Source: Caldifarciminota bacterium UBA5631
GTDB taxonomy: Bacteria; Hydrothermota; Hydrothermia; UBA1063
NCBI GenBank assembly: GCA_002421425.1
Contig: DIJZ01000025.1
Coordinates: 1-64,000, forward strand
Direction: 5' to 3'
Length of the DNA: 64,000 nt
Every line of letters begins with the position of its first letter. Position 1 is the first letter of the stretch. The translations under genes and the position numbers were made by a program. This document shows, piece after piece, positions 25,725 through 33,998 of this stretch. The notes below the pieces were generated by a model. That model made no database searches and was not told the DNA's origin. It saw only the letters and a program-made list of their open reading frames with translations.

Positions 25725-26357
25725 ATGAAGAAACTACTTTTTCTAATGCCGGTAATCCTCAGCACTGGTTGTTTCTTGGGTACCTTCAGAAGTGCTGAGC
25801 CTGTCGGTGCCGGGAACATAGAAAGGAGCCTTTATTTTAATTTACCGCTTTACTATTCTAAAGATTATAAAAACAGTGCCAGGAGTTTGGGGACCTTTTA
25901 CGCGAGGCCAAATCTGGGCGCAATGGTGACTTTTGGAGCGAGTGATGAAGTAGATTTTGGAGTGAAGTTTGATTTGTCCGAAGGGCTTGGATCTCAGGTA
26001 AAATTGAGATTTCTGTATTATTACCCCTTCAGTGCAGCCATAAATGGTGGGTTTGCTTACAATTTTCTTGCTGAAGGCTTTTCCTGGAATTTTGACCTTC
26101 TTGGCTCAGTTCGTCTTTCCTCCTATACCTCCTTCTACTCCGGGCTTTTGCTGCATCATGCCCCTGACTACCGTGGTAATCCAGCAAGCATCGATTATTC
26201 AGCGGTATCCGATTTCAGAAACTTCTGGGCTTTTGCACTCGGGATCTCTTTTCGCAACTTTGCATTCAGGTCATTGTTTAAAGGTGCGAATATGGAAGTG
26301 GTTTTTCCTGTAGATAGATACCCTCCATTTATCTGGGGTTTTAGTTTTTCTTTTTAG
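25725..26357 (+). CDS. Lipoprotein, predicted beta-rich, function unknown
   Basis: The 210-residue protein has a signal peptide with lipobox LSTGC (Cys16). The mature part is aromatic-rich with alternating segments (for example VKLRFLYYYPF and SYTSFYSGLLLHHA) and ends in WGFSFSF. The terminal aromatic pattern resembles small outer-membrane barrels. A GGGGAGG Shine-Dalgarno lies at the end of trmB. No family is recognised. Confidence 0.5.
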   Translation: MKKLLFLMPVILSTGCFLGTFRSAEPVGAGNIERSLYFNLPLYYSKDYKNSARSLGTFYARPNLGAMVTFGASDEVDFGVKFDLSEGLGSQVKLRFLYYYPFSAAINGGFAYNFLAEGFSWNFDLLGSVRLSSYTSFYSGLLLHHAPDYRGNPASIDYSAVSDFRNFWAFALGISFRNFAFRSLFKGANMEVVFPVDRYPPFIWGFSFSF

Positions 26358-26360
26358 AAT

Positions 26361-27422
26361 ATGAGAGAAATTGTCGGAACCGTTATTGATGTCCTGAAGA
26401 AGAACGGAGTTGTAGCATGTCCAACGGAAACAGTTTTTGGACTCATAGGAAGGGCGTTTTCAGAACATGCTGTGAACAAGATTTTTGAAATAAAGAAAAG
26501 GGAGAAATTAAAAACTCTGCCTTGCTTTGTAAAGGATGTTGAGATGGCATTGACCCTTTTGAGGGATGTTTCAGAATATGGTGAGAAATTAATGAGATCT
26601 TTCTGGCCGGGCCCACTAACTGTCGTAGGCTATGCGTCCCTGGAAGCTCCTCGGCTTTGCGTTTCGAAAGATAACAAAATTGGTATTAGAATTCCCAACG
26701 AAGAGCTTTTACTGGAGGTGCTTTCACTTTTAAATGAACCCCTGGCTTCTACCAGCGCAAACATCTCGGGGGAGCCGCCCTTTAGAGACAGCCTGGAGGT
26801 TGAAGACAGGTTTGGAAAGGTTGTGGATTTCATTGTCCCGGGGGTGTCCGGTGATATTCCTTCAACGGTGGTTGATATAACAGGGGAAAATCCCCTGATT
26901 TTGAGAAAAGGGAGTCTCAGTTTTATTGAAATTGAAAAAATCACAGGGAGGGAAGTGAAATTTTCACCTTCGGAGAATATTCTGGTGGTATTCCTTTGCA
27001 CCGGTAATACTTGCAGAAGTCCGATGGCGGAGGCAATTTTTAAGAAAGAACTTGGTGTCATCAGTAATTTGAAGTTTGCTTCACGTGGTATAGTTCAGGC
27101 AGAGGATTCAGATATTCACCCTTATGCAAAAGAGGTTTTAAAGGAGATCGGGATTTTTGATTTTTCACATCGACCACAGATACTGACAGGGTATGAAATG
27201 GAGATAGCAGACATTATCATAGCAATGACAAAGGAGCACTTGAACTGGATTCCCGAGAAATTCAGACATAAGGGTAGATTAATGGACCCCGGCGCATCAG
27301 ACATTGAGGATCCCATTGGTGGGCCCATTACCACGTATAGGTTTGTAAGAGATAAAATTCGTCATTTTTTGGAATCTTACTGGAAGGGTTATTTTGAACG
27401 AAAATTTGAAAATAGGGGGTAA
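26361..27422 (+). CDS. Fusion of Sua5/YrdC/YwlC domain and YwlE-type low-molecular-weight phosphatase
   Basis: Residues about 1-190 are a YrdC/Sua5 domain that makes threonylcarbamoyl-AMP for t6A37 in tRNA. The visible motifs are VACPTETVFGL, SFWPGPLT, GIRIPNE and ASTSANISGEPP. Residues about 205-345 are an LMW phosphatase with the P-loop CTGNTCR (Cys213-Arg219) and the general-acid loop DPGASDIEDPIGG. Thr at the second P-loop position is the residue that marks arginine phosphatase YwlE rather than tyrosine phosphatases. In Bacillus ywlC and ywlE are separate neighbours, but here they are one chain. The gene sits between a lipoprotein gene and buk. Confidence 0.88.
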   Translation: MREIVGTVIDVLKKNGVVACPTETVFGLIGRAFSEHAVNKIFEIKKREKLKTLPCFVKDVEMALTLLRDVSEYGEKLMRSFWPGPLTVVGYASLEAPRLCVSKDNKIGIRIPNEELLLEVLSLLNEPLASTSANISGEPPFRDSLEVEDRFGKVVDFIVPGVSGDIPSTVVDITGENPLILRKGSLSFIEIEKITGREVKFSPSENILVVFLCTGNTCRSPMAEAIFKKELGVISNLKFASRGIVQAEDSDIHPYAKEVLKEIGIFDFSHRPQILTGYEMEIADIIIAMTKEHLNWIPEKFRHKGRLMDPGASDIEDPIGGPITTYRFVRDKIRHFLESYWKGYFERKFENRG

Positions 27423-27424
27423 TT

Positions 27425-28534
27425 ATGGATTATAAAATTCTTGTTATAAATCCAGGCTCAACATCAACGAAAATTGCAGTTTTTAAGAATGAAGAGCCGT
27501 TGTTTTCCGTCAACATTTCCCATCCAGCAGAGGAGATTTCAAAATTTCAAAGAATTATCGACCAGTACGATTTTAGAAAGAACATCATTTTGATGGAAAT
27601 TGCACAAAGAGGCGAAAAAGTAGAGAATTTTTCAGCAGTGGTAGGAAGGGGAGGTTTGCTAAGGCCTATACCCAGCGGCACCTACAGAATTACCGAAAGT
27701 ATGTTAGATGACCTCAGAGCAGGAGTCAATGGAGAGCATGCCTCAAACCTCGGAGCCTTAATTGCTGATGCCATTGCGAGGCCGTTGAATTTGCCTGCTT
27801 TTATTGTGGATCCTGTCGTGGTGGACGAAATGGAACCTATCGCTAAAGTAACAGGATTACCATTCATTAGAAGAAAGAGTATACTTCATGCTCTTAATCA
27901 GAAAAGAATTGCAAGGCTCGCCTCCAAGGACCTGGGGAAAAGATACGAAGATGCGAATCTGATAGTTGTTCATCTGGGTGGAGGAATAAGTATTGGTGCC
28001 CATAAAAGAGGAAAAATCGTTGATGTGAACAACGCCTTAAATGGTGATGGACCCATGGCGCCTGAGAGAGCCGGTAGCCTTCCGGCGTGGCAACTGGTGG
28101 AAGTTTGTTTCTCTGGAAAATATACCAAGGATGAAATTAAGAAGTTGCTTGCTGGCAAAGGTGGTGTGATAGCGTATCTGGGGACCAACGACATGCGCCA
28201 GGTGGAACAGATGGTAGAAAGCGGCGACAAAAAAGCGAAATTCGTTATGGAGGCCATGGCCTATAATGTTTCAAAGTGGATAGGGATGAGTGCTGTGGTT
28301 CTGGAGGGAGAGGTTGATGCGATTGTACTAACTGGTGGTCTTGCATATTACAGGGAATTTGTTTCCTGGGTTGAGCGCAGAGTAAAATTCATTGCCCCTG
28401 TCCATGTGTATCCCGGTGGTGACGAAATGAAGGCTCTGGCAGAGGGTGCTCTCAGAGTTTTAAGGGGTGAAGAGGAAGCAAAGATTTATGAGAAGGAAAT
28501 AATTAAAGAAGATGAGTTTTTTGAGGAGGTATAG
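27425..28534 (+). CDS. buk: Butyrate kinase
   Basis: The 369-residue ASKHA-fold kinase converts butyryl phosphate and ADP to butyrate and ATP (or branched-chain analogues). Motifs include ILVINPGSTSTKIAVF (phosphate loop), VVGRGGLLRPIPSG, FIVDPVVVDEM, VVHLGGGISIGAHK and IVLTGGLAYY. It follows the fusion gene by two bases and precedes ptb by two bases, the standard partner. Natural substrates may include isobutyryl or isovaleryl phosphate from amino-acid fermentation. This last point is inference. Confidence 0.93.
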   Translation: MDYKILVINPGSTSTKIAVFKNEEPLFSVNISHPAEEISKFQRIIDQYDFRKNIILMEIAQRGEKVENFSAVVGRGGLLRPIPSGTYRITESMLDDLRAGVNGEHASNLGALIADAIARPLNLPAFIVDPVVVDEMEPIAKVTGLPFIRRKSILHALNQKRIARLASKDLGKRYEDANLIVVHLGGGISIGAHKRGKIVDVNNALNGDGPMAPERAGSLPAWQLVEVCFSGKYTKDEIKKLLAGKGGVIAYLGTNDMRQVEQMVESGDKKAKFVMEAMAYNVSKWIGMSAVVLEGEVDAIVLTGGLAYYREFVSWVERRVKFIAPVHVYPGGDEMKALAEGALRVLRGEEEAKIYEKEIIKEDEFFEEV

Positions 28535-28536
28535 AA

Positions 28537-29457
28537 ATGATTACAAGGCTTGAACAACTTGTGGAAGCAGTAAAGGGCATGCCGACAATGAAACTTGTGG
28601 TTGCATGTGGAGAGGATCCGCACACTATTGAGGCCGTTTCCAGAGCAAAAAACGAGGGCCTTGTTAACGTTACTATGGTTGGAGACAGTGAAAAGATATC
28701 CCAGGTTGCAGAAGAGCATGGAATAAATCCCAAAATATTTGAGATAATTGACGAAAGGGATACGAAGAAGGCCCTGAAACTTGCCGTTAAGATGGTAAAA
28801 GATGGAGAAGGCGACATTCTGATGAAAGGGCTTGTGAATACAGCTGATTATATGAGAGCGATTCTTGATAAGGAAGTTGGTCTGGTACCGCAGGGTGGGG
28901 TTTTATCCCACGTGACGGTTGTTGAAGTGCCAGCATACCCGAAACTCCTTGTGGTTGCTGATGTTGCTGTGATTATACTCCCTGACCTTGATCAGAAGGT
29001 TAAGATACTACAGTATACCATAGATGTGGCTCATGCACTGAACATAAAGATGCCTTACGCCTTTCTTATCAGCGCTGTTGAAAATGTGACTCCAAAGATG
29101 CCGTCAACTATCGACGCTGCGATTATAAAAGTTATGGCAGAAAGGGGACAGATAAAAGGCGCAAAGGTTGATGGACCAGTAGCCCTGGACATAGCCATCT
29201 CAAAAGAATGTGCAGAGATTAAGGGTTTCAGAGAAGAAGGTGCAGGCGAGGCTGATATTCTGATATTTCCAAATATTGAGACGGGCAATGTCTTTTTCAA
29301 GACCTGCACACAGCTTGCGAATGGTAGAATTGCGGCAATTGTGGCAGGAGCTATTGCTCCCTGCGTACTGACTTCCAGGGCAGATAGTGAGGATTCAAAG
29401 TTTCTCTCCATTGCTCTTGCAGCTCTAATGGCGGGTAGGAAAGGAGCTAAGAAATGA
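28537..29457 (+). CDS. ptb: Phosphate butyryltransferase
   Basis: The 306-residue enzyme exchanges CoA for phosphate on butyryl-CoA, giving the substrate of Buk. It belongs to the Pta/Ptb family, with DILMKGLVNTADYMRAIL, GGVLSHVTVVEVP, VDGPVALDIAIS and the C-terminal VVAGAIAPCVLTSRADS. A GAGGAGG Shine-Dalgarno precedes the ATG. The stop overlaps ackA by four bases. No separate phosphotransacetylase is in the window, so this enzyme might also serve acetyl-CoA. Confidence 0.93.
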   Translation: MITRLEQLVEAVKGMPTMKLVVACGEDPHTIEAVSRAKNEGLVNVTMVGDSEKISQVAEEHGINPKIFEIIDERDTKKALKLAVKMVKDGEGDILMKGLVNTADYMRAILDKEVGLVPQGGVLSHVTVVEVPAYPKLLVVADVAVIILPDLDQKVKILQYTIDVAHALNIKMPYAFLISAVENVTPKMPSTIDAAIIKVMAERGQIKGAKVDGPVALDIAISKECAEIKGFREEGAGEADILIFPNIETGNVFFKTCTQLANGRIAAIVAGAIAPCVLTSRADSEDSKFLSIALAALMAGRKGAKK

Positions 29458-30767
29458 AGATCCTTACCCTTAACTGCGGTAGTTCCTCCGTGAAGTATCA
29501 GGTTTATGACTGGGGGAGAAAAAGGCCTTTATGTAAAGGAATTGTGGAAAGGGTTACAGTAGGTAATTCCTTCATTTTGCATGAGGTGCCAGGAAGAGAC
29601 CCGGTGAAGATTGACCATGAGTGCCCGGACCATAAGGTTGCAATTGAACTTGTGATAAAGACTATTTCTGACCCCGATTTCGGGGTTCTCAACAATATTA
29701 AAGAAATTAATGCCGTTTCCCACAGAGTAGTTCACGGTGGAGAGAAATTCACAAGATCTGTATTGATCGATGATAAAGTTGTGAAGACCTTTAAAGAGCT
29801 CTCTTCTCTTGCTCCTCTTCATAATCCTGCAAATGTTATGGGAATTGAGGCTGCCAGAAAGCTTATGCCTGAAATCCCTCACATTGCAGTGATGGATACT
29901 GCATTTCTTCAAACTATGCCTAAACATACTTTCCTGTATGCAGTTCCTTATGAGTGGTATGAAAGGTATGGAGTCCGCAAGTATGGCTTTCACGGGACGT
30001 CCCATCTTTATGTTTCCAGGAGGGCTGCTGCTCTTCTAAAGAGAAAACCCGAAGAGGTAAACCTTATTACCCTTCACATAGGAAATGGTGCCTCTGCAAC
30101 TGCTATTAAAAATGGGAAAGCCTACGACCATTCTATGGGTTTCACCCCCCTTCAGGGCCTGATAATGGGAACAAGATCTGGGGACATTGATGCTGCAATC
30201 ATACCTTATGTAATGGAAAAGACAGGCATGAGCCTTCAAGACATTATGGACGTATTAAATAAGAAAAGTGGAATTCTCGGAATAACTGGAAAGTATACGG
30301 ATCGCAGGGATGTGGAGATGGCTGCTGAAACAGGGGATCCGCGGGCAAAACTTGCCATCGAAATGGAAGCCTACAGGATAAAATTTTACATTGGTGCTTA
30401 TATGGCTGCCCTTGGAAGGGTTGACGCAATAGTGTTTACTGCAGGTGTGGGTGAAATGGGCTGGGAAATCAGGGAAAAAGCCCTGGAAGGTCTTGAGGAA
30501 CTTGGTATAATTCTTGATAAACAAAGGAATAGGGAAGCAATGTCGCGCAATCATGAGTTTGTCATTTCTTCTGACGCCTCTAAGGTTACGGTTCTTGTAA
30601 TTCCCACTGATGAGGAGCTGGTTCTTGTGGAAGATGCGGTGGCAATAATTGAGGGAAGATATGATATTCCTGAGAAATTCACATATTCTTTTGAATCCCC
30701 TGATTACGTAAATGAGGTAAGGGAAGAGGCTTATAGAAAGCAACTGGAAAAAAGAAGAAAGAATTGA
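29454..30767 (+). CDS. ackA: Acetate kinase with C-terminal extension
   Basis: AckA forms ATP and acetate from acetyl phosphate and ADP. Motifs are ILTLNCGSSSVKYQ, HRVVHGG, KYGFHGTSHLYV, ITLHIGNGASA and VFTAGVGE with the catalytic Glu/His/Arg set intact. At 437 residues it is about 35 longer than usual. The extra length is a charged tail after the AIIEGRYD segment, ending QLEKRRKN. It is translationally coupled to ptb upstream and to the DUF3108 gene downstream. Confidence 0.95.
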   Translation: MKILTLNCGSSSVKYQVYDWGRKRPLCKGIVERVTVGNSFILHEVPGRDPVKIDHECPDHKVAIELVIKTISDPDFGVLNNIKEINAVSHRVVHGGEKFTRSVLIDDKVVKTFKELSSLAPLHNPANVMGIEAARKLMPEIPHIAVMDTAFLQTMPKHTFLYAVPYEWYERYGVRKYGFHGTSHLYVSRRAAALLKRKPEEVNLITLHIGNGASATAIKNGKAYDHSMGFTPLQGLIMGTRSGDIDAAIIPYVMEKTGMSLQDIMDVLNKKSGILGITGKYTDRRDVEMAAETGDPRAKLAIEMEAYRIKFYIGAYMAALGRVDAIVFTAGVGEMGWEIREKALEGLEELGIILDKQRNREAMSRNHEFVISSDASKVTVLVIPTDEELVLVEDAVAIIEGRYDIPEKFTYSFESPDYVNEVREEAYRKQLEKRRKN

Positions 30768-31396
30768 ATTTCTTCCTTGTTTTTCTAACTGCAGAGCTTT
30801 TGAACTTCAGTGTTTATTTTGGAAATATCAGGGTTGGGAGTTGCTACCTAAAACTGGATTCTGTGAGGTTTTCGGGTGATTCCATAGCATCCCGAGCAAC
30901 TCTAGTGACTCGCACTGAGGGATTATTTTCCAAAATATTTCCAGTTTATGACTCAATTTCGTCAACATTCCATTCCGAAGAGTTTTATACAATTCAGTAC
31001 GAAAGATTTATCAGCGAAGGTAGTTACAGGGCACAGAGTAAAGCTATCTACGCAGGAGATACAGTGTTTTACAGTGATGGCACGAAGATTCCGATTGGCA
31101 AAAAGACTCTTGATCCCCTTTCAATCATCTATTTTCTCAGAAGCAAAGGCACAATAGATTCACTTATCTACATTGATTATCACGTAGATAAGAAAAGCGC
31201 TCGGGTTGCCCTGAAGACAGAGAAGCTAAGGGTTAGGGATAAAGACCTCGTAAAGGTGTATGTTGACCTTCGAGACCCCAATGTCTCCAAGACCCCAGGC
31301 GAAACGACATATATTTTTGAATCCGGTGGGAAAAAAAGGCCACTGGAGCTGCATTTCAAAAGCAGTTTTGGAATTCTAAAAGCTCGTCTGCAATAG
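30764..31396 (+). CDS. DUF3108-like exported protein
   Basis: The 210-residue protein begins with TTG in a four-base overlap with the ackA stop. A short hydrophobic N-terminus (NFFLVFLTAELLNF) may be a signal peptide. The rest fits the DUF3108 beta-sandwich pattern: VYFGNIRVGSCYLKL, then TRTEGLFSKIFPVYDSISS, then KKTLDPLSIIYFLRS. The family is periplasmic, with no defined activity. The end overlaps the convergent BtuF-like gene by 21 bases. Confidence 0.7.
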   Translation: MNFFLVFLTAELLNFSVYFGNIRVGSCYLKLDSVRFSGDSIASRATLVTRTEGLFSKIFPVYDSISSTFHSEEFYTIQYERFISEGSYRAQSKAIYAGDTVFYSDGTKIPIGKKTLDPLSIIYFLRSKGTIDSLIYIDYHVDKKSARVALKTEKLRVRDKDLVKVYVDLRDPNVSKTPGETTYIFESGGKKRPLELHFKSSFGILKARLQ

Positions 31397-32146
31397 ACGA
31401 TTAAGCTTCACTATTGCACCGAAGATTCTCGGCCCCGGCCTCGTGTAAAGGTCCGGGTCAAGGGTGTAAATTCTGTTTCTTTTGATCGCATTTACAGATT
31501 TCCATCCAAATCTTTTCTCAACCTTTTTTCTGTTTGCTCCAGGATAAATCAGAAATATGAAGTCAGGATTCCTTTTTATTATCTCTTCCTGGACGGGTAC
31601 AAAGTATGGCTGTTCCTTGTCTGAAAATATGTTTGAGGCCCCTGCAAAGCTGAATACTTCGGTAATAAAGCTGGGACCACCTGGAGTGTAAAGTGGGTTC
31701 TCAGAGAGTTCAATATACGCTGAAGGCCTTTTATTTAGAGGTCTTACCTCAGACAGCAGGTTCTTAAGGGAGTCTGTCACTATCTTTCCTCTTTTCGTCT
31801 GGCCTGTGAGCCCAGCCAGAGAGTCTATCATGTTAAGTATTTCCTCCAAACTTTCAGGATTGAAGGTGATGCAGGGAATTCCAATCTTTTCCAGGTTCCT
31901 TGAGACTTGTTTCTGCATAGGGAGGGTAATAATTACAAAATCTGGTTTAATTTTCAGGATTTTTTCATAGTCAGGGTTCAAAAGGTCTCCAACCCTTGCT
32001 TTTTCTCTGGTTTCTTCTGGATAATTGCAATAGTGTGAAATTGCCAGCAGGCTATCCTGAGCGCCCAGTAAGTAAAAAGTTTCGGTAACGCTTGGAACCA
32101 GCGAAATAAATTTGAAAGAAATCAGAAAATGTATAAAGATATTCAT
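31376..32146 (-). CDS. BtuF-like periplasmic metal-chelate binding protein
   Basis: The 256-residue protein has the helical-backbone substrate-binding fold of B12/siderophore ABC systems. Visible are FISLVPSVTETFYLLGA, HYCNYPEETREKARVGD, NPDYEKILKIKPDFVI and ALFGW-type end region with RKVEKRFGWKSVNAI. The N-terminal leader is short and lacks a lipobox. No permease or ATPase for the system is nearby. The start codon lies only ten bases after the 3' end of tRNA-Leu and no good Shine-Dalgarno is seen, so it is probably expressed from the tRNA transcript. Confidence 0.8.
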   Translation of the reverse strand: MNIFIHFLISFKFISLVPSVTETFYLLGAQDSLLAISHYCNYPEETREKARVGDLLNPDYEKILKIKPDFVIITLPMQKQVSRNLEKIGIPCITFNPESLEEILNMIDSLAGLTGQTKRGKIVTDSLKNLLSEVRPLNKRPSAYIELSENPLYTPGGPSFITEVFSFAGASNIFSDKEQPYFVPVQEEIIKRNPDFIFLIYPGANRKKVEKRFGWKSVNAIKRNRIYTLDPDLYTRPGPRIFGAIVKLNRLLQTSF

Positions 32147-32156
32147 CTCAATTTTC

Positions 32157-32237
32157 TGCGGGAGGCGGGACTTGAACCCGCACGGGATAACCCACCAGAT
32201 CCTAAATCTGGCGCGTCTGCCGTTCCGCCACCCCCGC
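32157..32237 (-). tRNA. tRNA-Leu (anticodon TAG)
   Basis: The minus strand folds as a class II tRNA. The acceptor stem GCGGGGG pairs with CTCCCGC, and the anticodon stem CCAGA/TCTGG encloses loop TTTAGGA with anticodon TAG. A long variable arm and the T-loop GGTTCAAGTCC are present. The discriminator is A and CCA is not encoded. It lies 34 bases downstream of tRNA-Ala. Confidence 0.95.
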
Positions 32238-32271
32238 CTCTAGACTTAGTAGGTAGTAAGACTTATGAATC

Positions 32272-32344
32272 TGGAGCCGGTGGGATTTGAACCCACGGCC
32301 TTCAGACTGCCAGCCTGATGCTCTCCCAGCTGAGCTACGGCCCC
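32272..32344 (-). tRNA. tRNA-Ala (anticodon GGC)
   Basis: The 73-base minus-strand cloverleaf has acceptor GGGGCCG/CGGCTCC, which includes the G3:U70 wobble pair that marks alanine tRNA. The D-loop is AGCTCAGCTGGGAGAGC, the anticodon loop is CTGGCAG (GGC) and the T-arm is GTGGGTTCAAATCCCAC. The discriminator is A and CCA is not encoded. It starts 12 bases after the stop of a small lipoprotein gene, implying a shared transcript. Confidence 0.97.
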
Positions 32345-32356
32345 AGATATGATTTG

Positions 32357-32512
32357 CTACATTGTTGCAGAAGTATCTGTTACTGTACTCTCAGCAGGCT
32401 GTACCTGAGTTGTGTCAGGCGCAGGTTCCGTTGTCTGCTGAGGCTGCTGAGCCTTTTTGCATGCCACGGTCAGCATCGCTACAAGCGTTAGTGCGAGTGC
32501 TAGCTTTTTCAT
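32357..32512 (-). CDS. Very small lipoprotein (51 residues)
   Basis: The product has a signal peptide with lipobox LTVAC (Cys18), followed by a short tail rich in Gln, Pro, Thr, Glu and Ala with no fold prediction. The ATG at 32512 follows GGAGGAG at suitable spacing. The longer ORF from 32569 would start inside the promoter and is rejected. It resembles entericidin-like small lipoproteins only in size. Its gene heads a transcript that also contains two tRNAs. Confidence 0.7.
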   Translation of the reverse strand: MKKLALALTLVAMLTVACKKAQQPQQTTEPAPDTTQVQPAESTVTDTSATM

Positions 32513-32540
32513 TAGAAACTCCTCCTTTGAGAGTGAAAAA

Positions 32541-32569
32541 ATTATATTATCACCGCCATGAATAGTCAA
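32541..32569 (-). promoter_or_regulatory. Strong promoter of the lipoprotein-tRNA operon
   Basis: On the minus strand, TTGACT (32569-32564), a 17-base spacer and a perfect TATAAT (32546-32541) precede the Shine-Dalgarno and start at 32512. No other promoter is obvious before the tRNAs, so this one likely drives them too. Confidence 0.8.
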
Positions 32570-32627
32570 ACGCGTTTTACGGCGTGCTAAGGATTTTCAC
32601 GGGTGATATTATACTGCCAGTAAATAT

Positions 32628-33998
32628 TCAGAATGTCGTTTCTTTGTGTTCTGCAATGATCTTGATTGCATTCCGGAAATTTTTGAAATCCAGCGAGACT
32701 ATAAGGACTAAAATAATCACCGACGGCAGGAAGTTTCTCGACGATGTAAAGATAATAGCCTGAATGCCAATTACTGCTATTTTTACGAATTCATAGAGAT
32801 ATTCTGTGGGATGAAGTACCTTATAGTTGTAGATGTGAAACAACGCTGTGGATGTTGTTGCGATAACAAAGGATAGAACAGTTCCTTGTAGTCCGAGAGG
32901 TTTAGTCAGGAGGAAGAAGGAAATCACAAAACAGGCAACCCATACTACATCCTTAAAGAAAAATAATCTCATATTGCCCGTGGCCCGTGCAAGCATTGCA
33001 TCAGCAGAATACAATGTGGAAAGGAGTAACGTGAAGGAGAGTACCATAAGGTAAGGATAGGAAGGAAGATATGCAGGGGTGGAAATTAGGCGAATAATTT
33101 CTTTTCCTGCAAATTCAAAAAGCAGGAACCAAAAAAAGGCAAGATAAAAATAGAGAAGTCTGAAAGCTCTAAATTTCTTTGCAAACTCAATACTCAGAAC
33201 CTGATCGGTCCTTTTGAAACTGATAAGTGGGGCTGTGAGCTGAAGGGGCACTTCCATGGTTTGTCTTGCGCCCATATCCAGTTTTCTTCCAATCTGAAAG
33301 AGGGAAAGCTGTGAATAAGGAAGGAACATTGGTATCAGCATCGAGTCCAGATAATGAAAGAATGGCGCCAGGAGTTGATTGAGAAGGGCATACTTCCAGT
33401 AGTCTTTGATCTCCGAAAGAGTCTCACGCCATCTGCGGGTGCTTACAGGAAATAGAGAAAACAATATTAAAAGGAAGGCCATATTCGTTGCCAGATTTAT
33501 AATTCCAAGAGTTTTCAAGGTAAGAAAAGGGCGAGAGAATAAGACCAGGCATACTATAACGAAAATCCTTGCGAAGGAAGTGAGAGAATATTCGAAGATT
33601 TTCAGGTTCGAGATTAGAGCGGTCTGATAGAGGGTTATCGTATTCAAGATATAGAAGGCCAGGAAAATAGAAGTCGACGGTATTCCTTTTGTTAGCAGTA
33701 GTAGAATTGAGATGAAAATTCCAGCAGTAATGTGTATCAGCGCTGGGACATGTATTAATGCAGAAGCATTTTCTATTCTGTCGTCCCGAATATACATAGG
33801 AACGAACCGTTGAATAGTAAGTGGAAATCCAAGAAGAAGTAATCCTCCAAAAAACAGCCCTGCATTGCTGGCAAAAAAGTACAGTCCAAGGGTCTCCTGA
33901 GGCATATAGATTGCGAGGATTTTAATCAGCGCAAAACCTGCCAGGAAATTGAGTACGAAGGCGAGGTAAAAGGTAATCATATTCTTTATATATTTCAT
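32628..33998 (-). CDS. Wzx-like polysaccharide flippase
   Basis: The 456-residue MOP-superfamily membrane protein has about twelve to fourteen transmembrane helices. It starts with KNMITFYLAFVLNFLAGF and the ETLGLYFFASNAGLFFGGLL region typical of Wzx/RfbX proteins. It would move undecaprenyl-diphosphate-linked glycan across the inner membrane. It overlaps the upstream glycosyltransferase by four bases. This is the only flippase seen, so it may also serve the Wzy/Wzz locus at 13858-21672. Confidence 0.85.
   Translation of the reverse strand: MKYIKNMITFYLAFVLNFLAGFALIKILAIYMPQETLGLYFFASNAGLFFGGLLLLGFPLTIQRFVPMYIRDDRIENASALIHVPALIHITAGIFISILLLLTKGIPSTSIFLAFYILNTITLYQTALISNLKIFEYSLTSFARIFVIVCLVLFSRPFLTLKTLGIINLATNMAFLLILFSLFPVSTRRWRETLSEIKDYWKYALLNQLLAPFFHYLDSMLIPMFLPYSQLSLFQIGRKLDMGARQTMEVPLQLTAPLISFKRTDQVLSIEFAKKFRAFRLLYFYLAFFWFLLFEFAGKEIIRLISTPAYLPSYPYLMVLSFTLLLSTLYSADAMLARATGNMRLFFFKDVVWVACFVISFFLLTKPLGLQGTVLSFVIATTSTALFHIYNYKVLHPTEYLYEFVKIAVIGIQAIIFTSSRNFLPSVIILVLIVSLDFKNFRNAIKIIAEHKETTF

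Noticed and set aside
29529..30743. Two minus-strand ORFs of about 160 residues inside ackA
   Set aside because: These are antisense shadows of a conserved gene, with Cys/His/Ser-rich low-meaning products.
32513..32569. Longer N-terminus (70 residues) of the small lipoprotein
   Set aside because: It would start in the -35 element and put 19 extra residues before a clear lipoprotein signal peptide.
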